Assembly (NCBI GenBank): GCA_963662175.1
Contig: OY759216.1
Coordinates: 48,687,087-48,751,086, forward strand
From: Aradus depressus
Lineage: Eukaryota > Arthropoda > Insecta > Hemiptera > Aradidae
Direction of reading: 5' to 3'
DNA length: 64,000 bases
This document shows, piece by piece, positions 39,200 to 52,185 of the stretch (its first letter is position 1; every line of letters begins with the position of its first letter). The notes under the pieces are model-generated. The model did not search any database and was not told where the DNA came from. It worked only from the letters and a program-made list of their open reading frames with translations. The position numbers and the translations under genes were made by a program.

Positions 39200-40960
39200 A
39201 CATACTATTTTTATGAGATATAAAGGCTCTCACCTTATTAACATGTTCGAGGCTCCCATGTCCATACAAATTTCTTAGAAATCTTAGTGATTTCATTAAA
39301 AGATTTACCTTTATTTATTATTCACTTTTCTGAGTGCATCTTGTACGTGTATAACATATAACATCTCCCGTTCGTCGTATGTCGAGAGAGATCGGGATTG
39401 GCTTGTGTGTGCAACTAGGGACTTAAGCATCCAATGTTCTTTATTTAAAGCAATAATTAGGCTATAAAAGCGGCCGATCTCAAAAAAATGTATTTCATAT
39501 AAAATAAACGTTTCAGTTTTCTTTACAATTTTTTTTTTTTTACAAGAATTTCGATTTAAAACGGTGAACTCATGTACATAGGACCTTGAAACATGAAAAC
39601 TCGCTCTGGAACGTTCGGCACAATTAAAACTTAAGTATAAGAAATTTCAAGTTCCGAGATCCCCGGAATTAGATTTTACCATTTTCGCGACGTAAATGTG
39701 TGTGGGTGTGAATGTGACTGGAATTTGTGACCGCTCCAACTCAAAAATCCAAGTAAATGACACACAAAATGATCAGAAATTAAAATAATGATTACAAATA
39801 GTAAAATGCCGCAACTATAAAATTAATTGATTTATTAGAACAATCAATAGATGAGTTTCACAGCCTCACATTCCAATTATATTTAATCCTACAGTTAAAA
39901 ATGTGTCAACATTGTGAGCTTTCGGGTCACGCCCCTAATATTCGAACGGCTTTAATTAACGAAGGTTTTCCGTTATTTTCTTTTATTAAATAAAGTCCCT
40001 TGTTTTACTCTCAACAAAAATTCATAAATTAGCTAAAAACTTTTGTCAGATACTCAATAAATAAACCTTGTTTGTTAAGAAACATACTTGGAGTTTTTTT
40101 TATATATTTCTTTTAAACCATATATTCCTGCTATGTAAGCATTAAAAAAATGTCTAGTTAGAAAAATTGGAATTGTTTTAAAGACCAAACTCACTCAATT
40201 TTCACCCCTGAATTAATACCAATAAGTTAATATAACATATTGTGTCCTGTTATTTCCTTCTTTATTATAAAGAGTATGCACGCATTTTTATATATTTCTT
40301 CTCGTACTTAGATATCATGTCATATATATCTAATTTCTTATATATTATATTATATTCTACTATAAATCCCATTCTATAGTTTAAATGTTTTTTTATATAT
40401 AGTTTCTTACCATTCTTTATTTATTATAATATAGACAACTCAAACATTTGTTTATTTAATGTTAATGTTAAGATAGGACTTCGCTCACAGTCTTGGCTAA
40501 TCTCGGATAGCCTGTGAGTTGTATAAATATGACAGACAACCTAGCAATAGCTTAAAATGTCACTTTTGAACTTGTGCTGACGATGGCGGAAACCAGTAGG
40601 TACTCTTTATGTACATATTTTTATGGAATTATACAATTTAAAATTAAACAAGTTCAATGTTTTTATTTATTTTTATTAGCTTTCCACTATATATTGACAT
40701 AGGACCCAGAAAGTGTTCTCACGTTAATTTATCTTTCATTGGATGTTTCGGAATACAACAATAGGTAAGGAACTCTCATTATTTTTTAATTAAAGAAAAT
40801 AGTGGAAAACGTTTATTCATGGAAGATATCCGAATATTAGCAACGTCGCTCTAACATTCAAACAGTTGACACATTTTGTGGCTAAAGAATTAATATAATT
40901 AGGGTTATAGTTATAGGTAAGGTAGTGAATAAAACAACCGGTAGAGAGACTTTGATATTT
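39200..40960. other. no gene seen
   Basis: AT-rich sequence. A moderately GC-richer piece at 39340-39430 and 39655-39760 contains no frame or repeat I recognise. Confidence 0.4.
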
Positions 40961-40973
40961 CTGTCAATTAATA

Positions 40974-41280
40974 GTTAGTTATTATGACTCATGCCCGGAC
41001 TTTAACTACACATCGCCTACTACCGGTGGACATTAGCCCGACTCTACTATGGGAGTCCTAAATTTTGCCTACCCTTTATTATAATTTTTATTTACCTAGG
41101 GGTCTTTAACGACATCGTACAGGCTCGGGAACATCGCTTAACGTCCCATCCGAAGTATGGCGTGCTTAAGTTTATTTTACCTCCAAGATAAAATAAACTA
41201 AGAGCCTCGGCCGAGTTTCGAACCCACGATCTTGAGCTCAGAAGGCAAGCACGCATACCACTGAGCTACCGGCGCCCTCT
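40974..41280 (-). mobile_element. SINE-A, near full length
   Basis: Minus-strand head GGGCGCCGGTAGCTCAGTGG with B box GGGTTCGAAACTC; the body has an inserted TTATTATAATTTT-like segment also seen at 48086-48097; the 3' end is GCATGAGTCATAATAACTAA. Flanks CTGTCAATTAATA (40961-40973) and CTGTAAATTAATA (41281-41293) are a 12/13 target-site duplication. Confidence 0.9.
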
Positions 41281-41403
41281 CTGTAAATTAATATATTTTT
41301 TAAATGTTCCCTGCCTATATAATGGGATAATACCCCAGCAACAGGATCAAGGAGGTACTGAATGTTAGAAGTTAGTGGTACAGACGGAACAGCTGACGCA
41401 CCA

Positions 41404-42003
41404 TCAATGTACTTCCCCACCACGAATAACTTTTACTCTCCGTAATTTACTGTTTGCGCTAAAACTCATTATTTGACTTATCTAGTGGCTTCTGAATCCT
41501 TTTCCTGAATCTTATGTATTCATTGTATCGATACTTATTAGGTGTAGCTCCCTTCTCTGATCCCCTCCTTCCCTCCAGTTTATTGCGCTGAAAGATTTAT
41601 ATCTGTGTCTTTATGGGGTTTTAACTTTACATATATAGCTGTGACTAACTGCTGAAGCCATAAAGGAGAAAAAAAAATCTTCACATGTGAAATTTCGTGT
41701 CAATAAATTCATTCATTAGTTATTACAGTTCCCCTAATCTCCTTCTTTCCTCCGACCGATTTGGCTGAAAATCAATACATGTCGTCCTTAGAAGGTTTTG
41801 GATACACATATAAAACTTCACCTTGGTATATTTATTCTATCGGGAGTTATCGTGTTCACAGACACAAACTGACTAACATTTTATTTTTCATTTTTGGTAT
41901 CAAGGGGTTTAGAAAACATTAAATTCCTGTGAAATCTCAACATCGAATTTCTGAACGATTACATAACTTCTTATATACTTCATAATAGTTGGGGAAGTAT
42001 AAT
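41404..42003 (-). repeat. ACTTCCCC-family repeat copy
   Basis: From AATGTACTTCCCCACCACGA at 41404 to GTTGGGGAAGTATAA at 41999, with internal TTTGGCTGAAAATCAATACA and CATATAAAACTTCACC units read in the antisense direction. Confidence 0.75.
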
Positions 42004-43445
42004 TTCAACTCACTTAGGCCAACATTGAGATAACTTTACTTCGGGACGTTGGTACATTATACAAAAACAGCTTATGTTCATGACAATCAAAATACTTCAA
42101 ATAAAAGTCTCAAAGGCACATTTTATATAAAAAACGATTTTTCGAAGGCTATAATAATAACCGATTCTAAATAAGAGTCTCTTTTCGAAGCATATTTAGT
42201 CCAAAAAAACTTAAACGCCAAGCGGGCCAAACTATCTTATTTAAAAAATAGCCAACATTGTTTTGCCAAATCCTTTACAAGGTAAACGATAAAATCAAAC
42301 TCATACGAATTTCAAGTGATGATTAATTTAAACAGAGCATGTAATGGTGTAAAATAAAATATAAAAACGCAACAGGATAAAACTGCTATTATTTGTAAGA
42401 ACGGGTCGATAAAACGTAATTTTCAAAATAACGTACGAAAAACAGAATTGATGACATAGATATTGTAAAAGGATAATCAAAAAAATTCATTAAGATAGTT
42501 TTTCAAAATAAGATCTTTCAAAAAGACTCAAAATCAAATATAAAGTTTTAAGATTTTTTTCAAATTCCAATTTTAGTGAAGAATATTTTTAAATTGTTTT
42601 ATGCCACAAATGATTAAAAAATGTTGAATAACGTAATGATAGAGAATGAAAATGGAAAACTATGTTTATGATTATAACCAGCCTAATAATAATATAGATC
42701 GAACATTGAAATTTGGAATGAGAACATATTTTATGAATGAATACCTAAACCCGCCTTCTTATTCGGTTAGATCCTTTATGTTATATTTGTACAATGAATG
42801 GCTGATTCTTTATTTTTTTTTTAATTTATCCGAATAATAATTTAATAATTGCATGTTTTTTAATTCTCCCGCAGGTCATATTAAGTCGTCCCAGGAGGTC
42901 GTAGTTTGCCCTCGGCAAAGACGTTTATTATTTTAATTCAGCTTGTTGACAGCTTGTTTTTTTCCCCTCTCCGAGTTGGAGTAAACAAAGACGTTCAAAC
43001 CAAAACAAACAAAATGAAAACATCCTCCTTTAGTTGCTATTTGAAGCTATCCGTACATTTATTAGTAGTAATGGAACAAAGATATAATTATACTTTATGA
43101 ATAACTACTGCTAGACAATGGTAGAATGTTGAGGACTAAATAGAAGAAAAAACACACAGACAGACAAGAAATGTTTTTCTACATTTTTGAAATCACGAGT
43201 CGGAAAATATGTACTTTTAGTGAAAAATCAACATCAAATTTCTGATAGATTACATAACTTCCCCTATACTTGAAGTAAAAATATCAATAATTTTAATTAC
43301 AACTAAACATTTCTATCGCAGGAAAAACTGGAGTTGGAGTAATGGATTTTAGCACTAGAAAAGGATAGCAACTGTTTTCTGTTCAAGTTGGGACGCTAGT
43401 ACGAAGGATTATCTGGCAGCTATAAGCAACATTAACAGTTACTAG
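42004..43445. other. AT-rich region, no gene seen
   Basis: A stretch at 42430-42600 resembles 400-560 (GACATAGATATTGTAAAAGG versus GACATAGATATTTTGAAGAA), suggesting an old dispersed repeat. The open frames at 42646-42837 and 42906-43100 are unrecognised. Confidence 0.4.
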
Positions 43446-44325
43446 TGATCAATATGTCGACGACGTACTTCTCCAACGCGAGAGTTAATGAATCACGTTT
43501 TCGCTCCGCCTCTGAATACAATTTAGTGATTTGGTTGAAAATCAATAGGTGTCCATTCTTTTCCATTCCTTTGTCCAATTAAGCTGATCAATGGTGTATA
43601 TGGTGATACATAATATGTATTTTATTTATTATATACAATTTTTTAATTTCGAGTCGATATAATTATTACTTATTATTTTACTTCCCCAGCTATACAAGGT
43701 ATATAAGAAGTTATGTAATTGGTGAAAAATCCTATGTTAAGTTTTCACCAGAGTTTTATGTTTCATAATTTCTTGAAAAAGCTGTGAGCTCGATAACTCC
43801 CGGTAGAATGAATGTATGGACAAGAAATGTTGTATGTGTATTCAGAGTTCCATAAGGATGACACCTATTTATTTTCAACCAAATCGGCCAAAGGAAAGGG
43901 GGGATTTGGGACGTTCTTAACACAAAAAGTAATAACTGCCAATGTAATAAATGTATCGACATGACATCTTATATTTAAATTCAAAACCCCATAAGGATGA
44001 CACCTGGTAATTATTCAACAAAATTGGCCGAAGGGAAAAAGGGATCAGAGGAATGGTCTCAACTCAAAAATCCGATTACCTGCCGAATGAATGTATCGGC
44101 ACAAAATTTAGTATGAGGATTCAGAAGTCCCTATGTAAGTCATCGATTGATTTTTAGTTCAAATAGTATTTTAGTTTTGACGGGAGAGAGAGAACTTATT
44201 CACCGACTTTTTCATTTTTCGGAACAGGAGATCGGAAAACATAAAATTCCGGTGAAAATTCAACATCGAATATTTGACCGATTACACAACACCCCTTATA
44301 CTTTGTTTAGCTGGGGAAGTAAGAA
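43446..44325. repeat. ACTTCCCC-family copies in opposite orientations
   Basis: A minus-sense start (GACGTACTTCTCCAACGCGA, 43446) is followed at 43676 by a plus-sense start (TTACTTCCCCAGCTATACAA). Plus-sense internal units follow (CCGGTAGAATGAATGTATGG, AATGTATCGACATGACATCT), and GCTGGGGAAGTAAG closes at about 44323. At least two copies are joined. Confidence 0.7.
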
Positions 44326-44500
44326 GGTCCATTGGAAATACGAAATCCCGGATTCAAATCCTGAGATTCCCGGTTAATTTTATTTACAATATAATTACCG
44401 AAATAAATTATAGAAACATAGGTAGTCATTGTTATGAGATAATGAAGGAGGGGGTCCTCCATCCTACCAATAATCAAGAGAATAACTAAAGACAACTTAC

Positions 44501-44700
44501 ATTAAAGCTATGTGAGAAGTGAGAGGACTCGGGGGACTGGAGACACTATCACTGGACACTGAACACCTTGAAACTGAACTGGGGTCGGTCTGTGGAGTGT
44601 GGAGTGTGGAGGCTGAGGGTGGCAGGCCGGGGAGGGGAGTGTCTCGAAGAGGGGGACCACCCGACAAACAACAAACAACAAAAAACAACAAACAACATTT
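44501..44700 (-). promoter_or_regulatory. candidate non-coding first exon or promoter-proximal block
   Basis: This is one of the few GC-rich, non-repeat-like blocks upstream of the ABCH gene. On the minus strand it ends CACATAGCTTTAAT before GTAAGTTGTC, a strong donor. The coding exon 1 acceptor at 24164 needs an upstream partner on this strand. There is no sustained homology in its reading frames. The link would require a 20-kb intron and is purely inferred; it could equally be an unrelated exon or chance. Confidence 0.25.
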
Positions 44701-44839
44701 CCTACCTTATTAGTCATTCATAAATTTGTTACTCAAAATATGAGGAGGTCGGAGCTGCTTGGAAATTTCCCATAGAGGAATAAGTAAATGAAGATATGAT
44801 GTTGCAAGAGAATCGATATTTAAAGCTAAAAGAGATACT

Positions 44840-45490
44840 TCGGCTTTTCTGCCCTAGTTGGGAGTACACTAGGACGTTAAACCAAACAACCAATCGTTGT
44901 TTAGGATATGGAAGAAGGAACGGACTGGAACTATGGGGTTGTGCTAAGCCATCTAACATCAAACGTATCCAGTCCCCCCCCCCCCCAGGCTGAGGCGGTC
45001 CTGGCTGAGACCTGTTAGAGCTATTAATTAAGTAGATAATACTTAGGGAGTGCCGGCACTGGCCAGTTTCTCCCCTCATGCATTCACATGAAGTTCTTCC
45101 CTTCCATCTCGGTCTGCCACCACTGCTGGTTGGAGGCTGGCAGAGCGAGGTGGTTCGGGGGATCACTCGGGCTACTGTGGCCTCTTCTACCTCCATTAAG
45201 TTGGAAGAATGAGGATGGCTTCATCGCTGTGGCATGTCGGGGGATCCCGAGCTCAATTTATAAATATATTTTTTTAATATTTTTATTTGGATTCTTATTA
45301 TGATATTATTATTTTTTTTTTTTTTATGTAGGTGTATATATTTTTTTAACCTATTTTTTTATATTCTTATTCTTTTCTTATTATTATTATATTATTTTAT
45401 TATTTTCGTTGTAATTATGTTCTCATTGTATACATTGTTATTATTTTGTACATATTCTTCATGTGTAAGTATAAAGCGTCTTGAGATTTG
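44840..45490 (+). pseudogene. CR1/L2-like LINE remnant, ORF end plus 3' UTR
   Basis: GGGAGTACACTAGGACGTTA begins the piece; 44985-45215 is homologous to the reverse of 27590-27830. After an AT-rich 3' UTR it ends near AGTATAAAGCGTCTTGAGAT, a terminal pattern typical of L2-like elements. A 16-base C run lies at about 44975. No intact frame. Confidence 0.5.
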
Positions 45491-45499
45491 AGATACGAC

Positions 45500-45830
45500 T
45501 AATATAAACAAAGTTGTAACGCTCCAAAAAGTGTACAATATATTTCTGTATATATATTTCCATCACATGACTTTCTTATATCTACCATTTTTTTACAGAT
45601 CACTATCCCTCTTCCTGCCTCCTCCCAAATTCATTTCATACTGGCATTGATGGATATACATAAGTCACTATCCGGATTACGTTGTATAACGAAACATAGA
45701 AAAAAGAGGTTGGTATAGCTACAATTTTTTTTTTTTTAATCTTATGCTTGTCTAAATGAGCACTAGTGCTATGCTAAATTGCATCCCCTAATTGAAAACA
45801 CTACAACTTAAAACACTGATTGATACCCAA
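45500..45830 (-). repeat. LINE-A 3' UTR-like copy
   Basis: TTGTAACGCTCCAAAAAGTG, then CTTATATCTACCATTTTTTT, ACAGATCACTATCCCT and later TGAGCACTAGTGCTATGCTA repeat the order of 26870-27220. Confidence 0.6.
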
Positions 45831-46089
45831 TGTAGCAAATGTTGACAATTCATGATTAATGTCCGAATATATATTTTTTCGATCTGTATATATCGTAAAG
45901 TTAATAAACGTAAAGAAAAATATTTATATTGTCTAGTTCCACAAAAATATATACAAAAAGTGTACCGGTCTCGTCAGCAACTAGTAAACTTAAAAACAAT
46001 TCTTCAGATATTAAACAATATAAGTGTAAAACAAGTTCTGTTAACTTTTAACGATACATTAGTTAATGAGAAATGAAAAGTGACGGACG

Positions 46090-46795
46090 AATACACATAA
46101 ATACGTAGGTACAGGCTTTGTCCAAAATGGTCTCATTTTGAAATAAATTAAAAAAATAAATTATAAAAAGAAATATTATGTTATTATTAATTATAAATAA
46201 AATTTGAAAAGAAAATGCAAAAACCCAACTCCAATATATCTAAATTAAGTAATTTTCCTCATGGGGAAATCCAAATAGAAGCAATTATTACTATGATCGG
46301 GATATCTCAAATCTTCTGTTGGGATTCTCCATACGCATAAAAATAAACAGAAAAAAAAATCTAGAAATTCCCTTTTTTTTTTCTTTATATAAATTGAGAC
46401 CTTCGTTAAATGCTTCCTTATTCCTGTTTATGAAATCAATGGTGAAAAAACAGGTCACATTCTGACAAGTTTATTTTTTTATTTCTTATTATTTTTTTTT
46501 TTTATTTTAATAATTAAATAACCTTGAGACGGCAAATTGTTACTCATGCCTATCTAGTGAATAATACTACGTGTACGTAACATAAACATAATAGGTAATA
46601 AACATGTGGGCAGCCTCGTCTATATAGCAAGTGGGAAATGGCTCATAGGGGGAGTCGGCCATATCTGATATCTTCACTTCAGTGGTAGGCTGAAATTGTA
46701 GACAGGTATGTAGGTTGTAATAACGGAGAGGAGAAGAGTGATCGAGATATTAAGGTTGAAGTGAGAGATAGTTAACCATTTCATAGAGAAAGATA
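46090..46795. other. no gene seen
   Basis: AT-rich sequence with homopolymer runs; nothing recognised. Confidence 0.4.
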
Positions 46796-46799
46796 GAAA

Positions 46800-47155
46800 T
46801 GTTAGAGGTGGGTTAAAATTGACAAAGATAGATATAAATATGGCAAAAATAAGTAGACATGATGGACGAAGATATGTTTAAATTATATACATATGTGGGT
46901 TGAAATGGTAAAGAAAGATATAAATATGGCAGAAATAAGTAGACATGATGGACGAAGATATGTTTAAATTATATACATATGTGGGTTGAAATGGTAAAGA
47001 TAGATATAAATATGGCAGAAATAATTAGACTTGATAGACGCAGATATGTTTAAATGGTAGAGAGATGTGGATTCAAATGGTAAAGATAGATATATGTAAA
47101 TATGGCAGAAATAGGTAGACATGATGGACGAAGATAAGTTTAAATAACAAATAAA
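46800..47155. repeat. tandem array, about 86-bp units, about four units
   Basis: The unit TGGCAGAAATAAGTAGACAT, GATGGACGAAGATATGTTTA, then GTGGGTTGAAATGGTAAAGA recurs (GGGTT at 46810, 46897, 46983, and a variant near 47068). The last units have small deletions. Confidence 0.9.
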
Positions 47156-47882
47156 TTAAAATGCTAAAAATACATTGAAACTCATGATGACCCATACCTC
47201 CATGTTTATGAGGCACTGACTAAACGTTTCTGCCGATCAATATTATGATTACATAAATATGTCGGCATATTATGCAATTAATTTTTTTTAATAAAGACCC
47301 TTCTCAACCCAGTTCTTTTTTTGTGTGTGTGTGTTTCAGTATGAATGAACTACATAGTTTAAAAATCAGAAACCGACAAAAAAAAAAAATATCATAAGTT
47401 CTTGAAAACGTTTTAACCCAGATTTTAACATTAGATGAGAATAGAGTAGAATCCTAGAGTTTACTGTAATCTGTAAAAATGTTGAAGAGCTTCATTGTGC
47501 AGCGCCCAGTGAAAGCACAATATTTTTTATTTTACTTAGCACTCAGAAACATGAACAAATGTTTATCAAAATGAAATCCCACAGTTTTCAATTTAGTAAT
47601 AATTAGAAATTTTCAATTTCATCAACGAATCTGTTCAATTAGACACAAGCGCAGGGAATTCGTAAAATCTCATCCTTACGTTCGTTGCGGTACTCTGTTC
47701 AACAACTTCTAGGATAGTAGCTTATTTGGGGGCGTGTTAATTTAGGACCATTTTAGCTTTCTTCCCGTCAATTTTAGCTCAGGGATAATTCTAAAATGTT
47801 CAATGATACAAATGTAATGTATGTAGTACCACTCACCATATTCAAAGAATAAACCGTGCCACATTAAATATTAGTTACAAAG

Positions 47883-48230
47883 AAGGCGCGGAAGCTCAGT
47901 GGTATGCGTGCTTACCTTCTAAGCTAAAGATCGTGGGTTCGAAACCCGGCCGAGGCCTTTAGTTTATTTTATCTGGGAGGTAAAATAAACTTAAGCAAGC
48001 CGTCCTTCGGATGGGACGTTAAGCGATGTTCCCGAGCCTGTACAATGTCAGGTATTCGTTAAAGACCCCTGCCCTAGATGAATAAAAATTATAATAAAGG
48101 GTAGGCAAAATTTAGGACTCCCACAGTAGAGTCGGGCTCATGGACACCAGAGTGACGAAAGAGCGCTCTGGTAGTAGGCGATATGACCTCGTAGTTAAAG
48201 CCCGGGACATGAATCATAACTGACTAACTA
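47883..48230 (+). mobile_element. SINE-A, full length with target-site duplication
   Basis: Head GAAGGCGCGGAAGCTCAGTG, A box AGCTCAGTGGTATGCGTGCT, B box GGGTTCGAAACCC, complete body, 3' end CCCGGGACATGAATCATAAC with a TGACTAACTA tail. TATTAGTTACAAA on the left and TATTAATTACAAA on the right form the duplication. Confidence 0.92.
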
Positions 48231-48957
48231 TTAATTACAAAATTTATTTTTCACATGTCATGTAAGTTGTACATCTGTCTGACAGAGTCATGCGGCGGAA
48301 TTCAAAACAGTTCTTAACGTTTAAATAAGGTTTTTTTTTCTACTGTCAATATTCACTTGTAGAGCCCTTCAGTACAAGATCAGGTCACATTTCTCTGTAA
48401 TATATTTATTTTAAATATCACATTCTTAAGTATATATAATAATGGGGAATTCCAGGGCACTAAAGATGGACCATTTGAAGAAGAAATCATCAGAGCGAAG
48501 AGCCGGGACAGCCCTTACGTAAGAAGCGGTTTGAGAGACCATTCCCCCATAGGGTTCTGTACAATCACTGGGTTCGCGTCAGGTCGCGCTTCAAAGGGCG
48601 GTGGACGTCTGTTAACGTGGTTTCACATTATCACTTTGTACAAAAATATGAACATTTAAAATGGTTTGTTGTGACAAAGATATGAATCATTCAAAACTGA
48701 TCTGGAATTGAGGAGATTGAATCTGTCCTATTTTTTCTAAGTTGGCAATGTCAAGGGCATGCGCAGAAGCCACATCAGACTATATGAACTCATGAAAAAT
48801 CATTATCATGTTTGAGTTTGATTTCATTGGAAATTGATCCTTTTCTGCTTTATTTCCTGAATTTTTTCTGTAGACAAGGGATATTTTTATTTTATTAAAC
48901 TAATAAAAAAAAAATATCGTTTTATTCAATAAAAATTCGGCTGTGAATCACTGGCTA

Positions 48958-49400
48958 TGTTCTTCCCCAGTACGAAATAATCAAATATGTTTTTGCTCTC
49001 CCTCCAATGCCAATCGACCGTTTGAGCTAAAACTGAATATTTGACTTATATAGTCGCTTCTGAATCCTCATACTAAGTTTTGTGTCGATATATTCATGAC
49101 ATCGGATATTAAGGTATTTGAGTCGAACCCCCTTCTCTTCGTTTTAGCAGAACATTGAAAGGTCCTTATGGGGTTTTGAATATACATATGCAATTTGCTG
49201 TAAGTACATCTATTACAACGGCAGTTATTTAGAGTTTTTATGTTAAGCCTTCCCCTTAATCCCTCTTTTCTCTTAGGTCGATTTGGCTGAAAATCAATAA
49301 GTGTTGTCCTTAAAGGGTTCTGGGTACATATATAAAATTTCGTGACGATATATTCATATCGGGAGTTATCGTATTCATAGAAACACAAACACAGAATGCT
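48958..49400 (-). repeat. ACTTCCCC-family repeat copy
   Basis: Begins TATGTTCTTCCCCAGTACGA, then GACCGTTTGAGCTAAAACTG and units with TTTTGTGTCGATATATTCAT and GATTTGGCTGAAAATCAATA in antisense orientation. The 106-residue minus-strand frame inside has the family's repeated pattern and is not a gene. Confidence 0.72.
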
Positions 49401-49702
49401 TTCCCTGAATCCTGATCCTGTGTTAATTTTTTTAAAAATAAATATAGATTGTGAAAATATCGGATGCTGACTGAATCAGATCATTTGAAAATCCCGGGGA
49501 GGAGGAAGAGGATTATGCCGACATTGTTTGTACTATTTTATAAACAGGGTCCAACTAAAACTTCTAGAATACAGTCAGTTGCAGTACAGTTACCGTAAAC
49601 TTAGCTAATTGAGAAGAGAGGAAAAATGAATTGTTGTAAGTTTCCCGTAACAGCTAACCTGGGAGCAGATCTGTGGTCAGCTGTAGTTATCTACAATTGA
49701 TA

Positions 49703-49724
49703 CCCCCCCCCCCCCCCCCCCCCC
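49703..49724. repeat. poly-C tract (22 C)
   Basis: A run of 22 C within otherwise ordinary sequence. Confidence 0.85.
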
Positions 49725-49975
49725 ACCTTATCATTATCTTCAATCAGAAACTATAACTAGATAATTTCAGCTAACTAGGTGGTAATCTATGTACGTGGTA
49801 GCATTAGATACCGCTAAATAACTGCTCCTAAACCACAGTATAATTATATAGAAGACAATATACAAAATACTTATTACTGTTTTTTGTTATTTTATACAGT
49901 GTGTATAAAATGTGTATATTCAAAACCCCATGTTATTCTATACAGTGAAATGATTTCATAGTTGTTTGTTTTTTG

Positions 49976-50300
49976 TGATTCATGTCCCGGACTTGAGAGC
50001 GAACTATGGGTCATATCGCGCTCTTTCGTCTCTCTGGTGGTCATGAGCCCTACTCTACCATTATCGAAGGATGGCGCGATTCAACGTTTTTTACCTCCTA
50101 GATGAAAGAAAAAAAAAAAGAAACCTAAATGAAATGAAATGAAAAGAAACTCTGAAAAGAAATTCTGGGATCGAGGTCCCCTGAGAAAAAACACATATAG
50201 AGTCGAAAATATAATGGAACAATTAAATAAAATATCAGTAAAAAAGAAATAAATAGGAAAGTAAATAAATCATTACTACAGTAGAGAAAAACTATACAAT
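49976..50300 (-). mobile_element. SINE-A fragment next to a CR1-like tail
   Basis: At 49976-50110 the minus strand carries the 3' half of SINE-A (CATGAGGGTAGAG-like to CCGGGACATGAATCA) with its middle deleted. From 50140, minus-strand TTTTTTCTCAGGGGACCTCG, ATCCCAGAATTTC matches the CR1-like 3' end seen at 29620-29660. Confidence 0.6.
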
Positions 50301-50309
50301 AATAAATAT

Positions 50310-51285
50310 AGATAAATAAAAAATTGTTATTCAGGTATATTATATTTATTTCAGGTAATATAATGGCGAACATGAAGTTTTATGATAATGTAATAACAAT
50401 GAATATCATAAAAATATTAGATGAAAGTACAATTCACTTAGATTGCGTGCAATCCATGTCCTTCCGAGAAAATAATAAAATTAACCAAACAATTATCACA
50501 CATTGAAGACCAAGAAAGAGAATTTAGGGTAGAATGCCAAAAAACATTATTTCAACCGTAGTTTTGAGGTTTCCATCATATTTTTTAGGAGCCTTAGATG
50601 TTCTAGAATGATGTGAAGTTTCCTCGCAAATAAAACCAAACTTTCTACTAATGTGGCGACTTTTTTGTCAACAATTATATTTCGAAATGATTTTAATGTA
50701 CTTTGAATTAGTTGCGTAGCATCGAGTTTACAAGTGGGAGCGAAACGGTCAAAATTTGATTACTCGCACGTCGCTGGTAAATTAGTTTAGTATCTATTTC
50801 CTGAATCATTCATTCGCGAGGAACGCTCAAGAATACAAACGAACGACTGTCCTTCCAAGAACACTGCCTTACATTAATTTAACTCCCTAACTTCAGGGTC
50901 GGCAACCCGCAGTCCGTCCTCGTATGAGAGAACTGAAATTTTATTTTTTTAGATAAAAAATTCTAATTTTTCTATAGTTACAGGAATTATTGAAGAATAT
51001 GGAGGATAGTTGTGGAGTTGTGCACGATTTACAAGCGGTAAGGGAGTTATCTGGGGCAGTGGAGGGCCCGGAGCAGTAGCCCACCCTTAATCTGGCCCTC
51101 CATTTAACCCTCAGACCTTCATTTTTTTTAGGTTTTTACTACAATTTCAATGTAATGCCCCATGCATAATTCCCAAAATCGAAAACCTAAATCTTTGGTC
51201 TGCTTTACAACCAAGGCCTTACATTGGTATATTTTTAAATTAGCTGCAACCAAGAAATTCTTCTATGAAAATGCTAATGAATATA
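50310..51285. other. no gene seen
   Basis: A short frame at 50324-50506 (plus) is unrecognised. The rest is non-coding as far as I can see. Confidence 0.4.
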
Positions 51286-51290
51286 TATAT

Positions 51291-51730
51291 TAGGGTGGCC
51301 TTAAAAAATTCGTCGACATTGCCATACCTGAAAATGATCGACAAATTTGTAAAAACGACGAAAAAAATACTACCAGATTTTTAGATTACGAAAAACCCGT
51401 GCCGCAAAAGAGTTTTTTCTAGGAATAAATCATGAATTTTAGAAGAAAAAAAAAGTATATCTTAGCTATATTCAAAAAATTTTAATTCTTAAATGTTCAT
51501 ATAGGTATATATTTGTATATAGATCGAAGGTTCAAGCGGACATATTTTTAAGAATTAAAATGATTTGAATATTGCTAAGATATACTCTTTTTTTTCTAAA
51601 ATTAATGATTTATTTCTAGAAAAAACTCTTTTGCGGCATGGGTTTTTCGTACTTTAAAAATCTGGTAGCATTTTTTTCGTAATTTTTACATATTTGTGAT
51701 CATTTTCAGGATTTTTTAAGGACCACCCTA
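51291..51730. mobile_element. fold-back MITE with long inverted repeats
   Basis: TAGGGTGGCCTTAAAAAATT at the left end matches the reverse complement of the right end ATTTTTTAAGGACCACCCTA. Homology of the arms continues almost to the centre: CCGTGCCGCAAAAGAGTTTT on the left against AAAACTCTTTTGCGGCATGG on the right, and AGTATATCTTAGC against GCTAAGATATACT. The central spacer is about 40-80 bp. TA flanks on both sides suggest a Tc1/mariner-type duplication. Confidence 0.88.
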
Positions 51731-52185
51731 GTATATATATGCATATAGATAAGGATTCAGAGCTGGAAGATTAAGGACTCTCCAGAAGGTATTTTTTTTG
51801 TCTTTTTCTACTCCAAGGTCTTGGTAGGATATCTTCCGCTGAATATAAAGGCCATATTTTTTATCTAACAAGAATTAATAAATGAGGATATTTGATCCTG
51901 CGCAGTGTAAAGGAGTCTTCAAGGGTACCTGTCTATAATATCTAAAACATTAACAGGTTCCGAACGAAAAAACAAAACTTTTTTTTATAGCTACTAGGTA
52001 GGCCTTCAGTAGTTATGAGCAACTCTGAGACACTTATCATAGATAAATTTGCATTTTGAAATCATAAGCATAACTAAATAAAAAGAGAGGGAAATAGTTA
52101 TATTTTAAAGTTAAGGTATATTTTTCAAGAGATCCATCTTTGATATGATATAAGTAGGTACACCAACCGTGACCAGTTTTTTGGG

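Noticed and set aside
44729..45196. 155-codon minus-strand frame
   Set aside because: It is antisense to a LINE fragment homologous to 27590-27830, and the frame is not maintained there.
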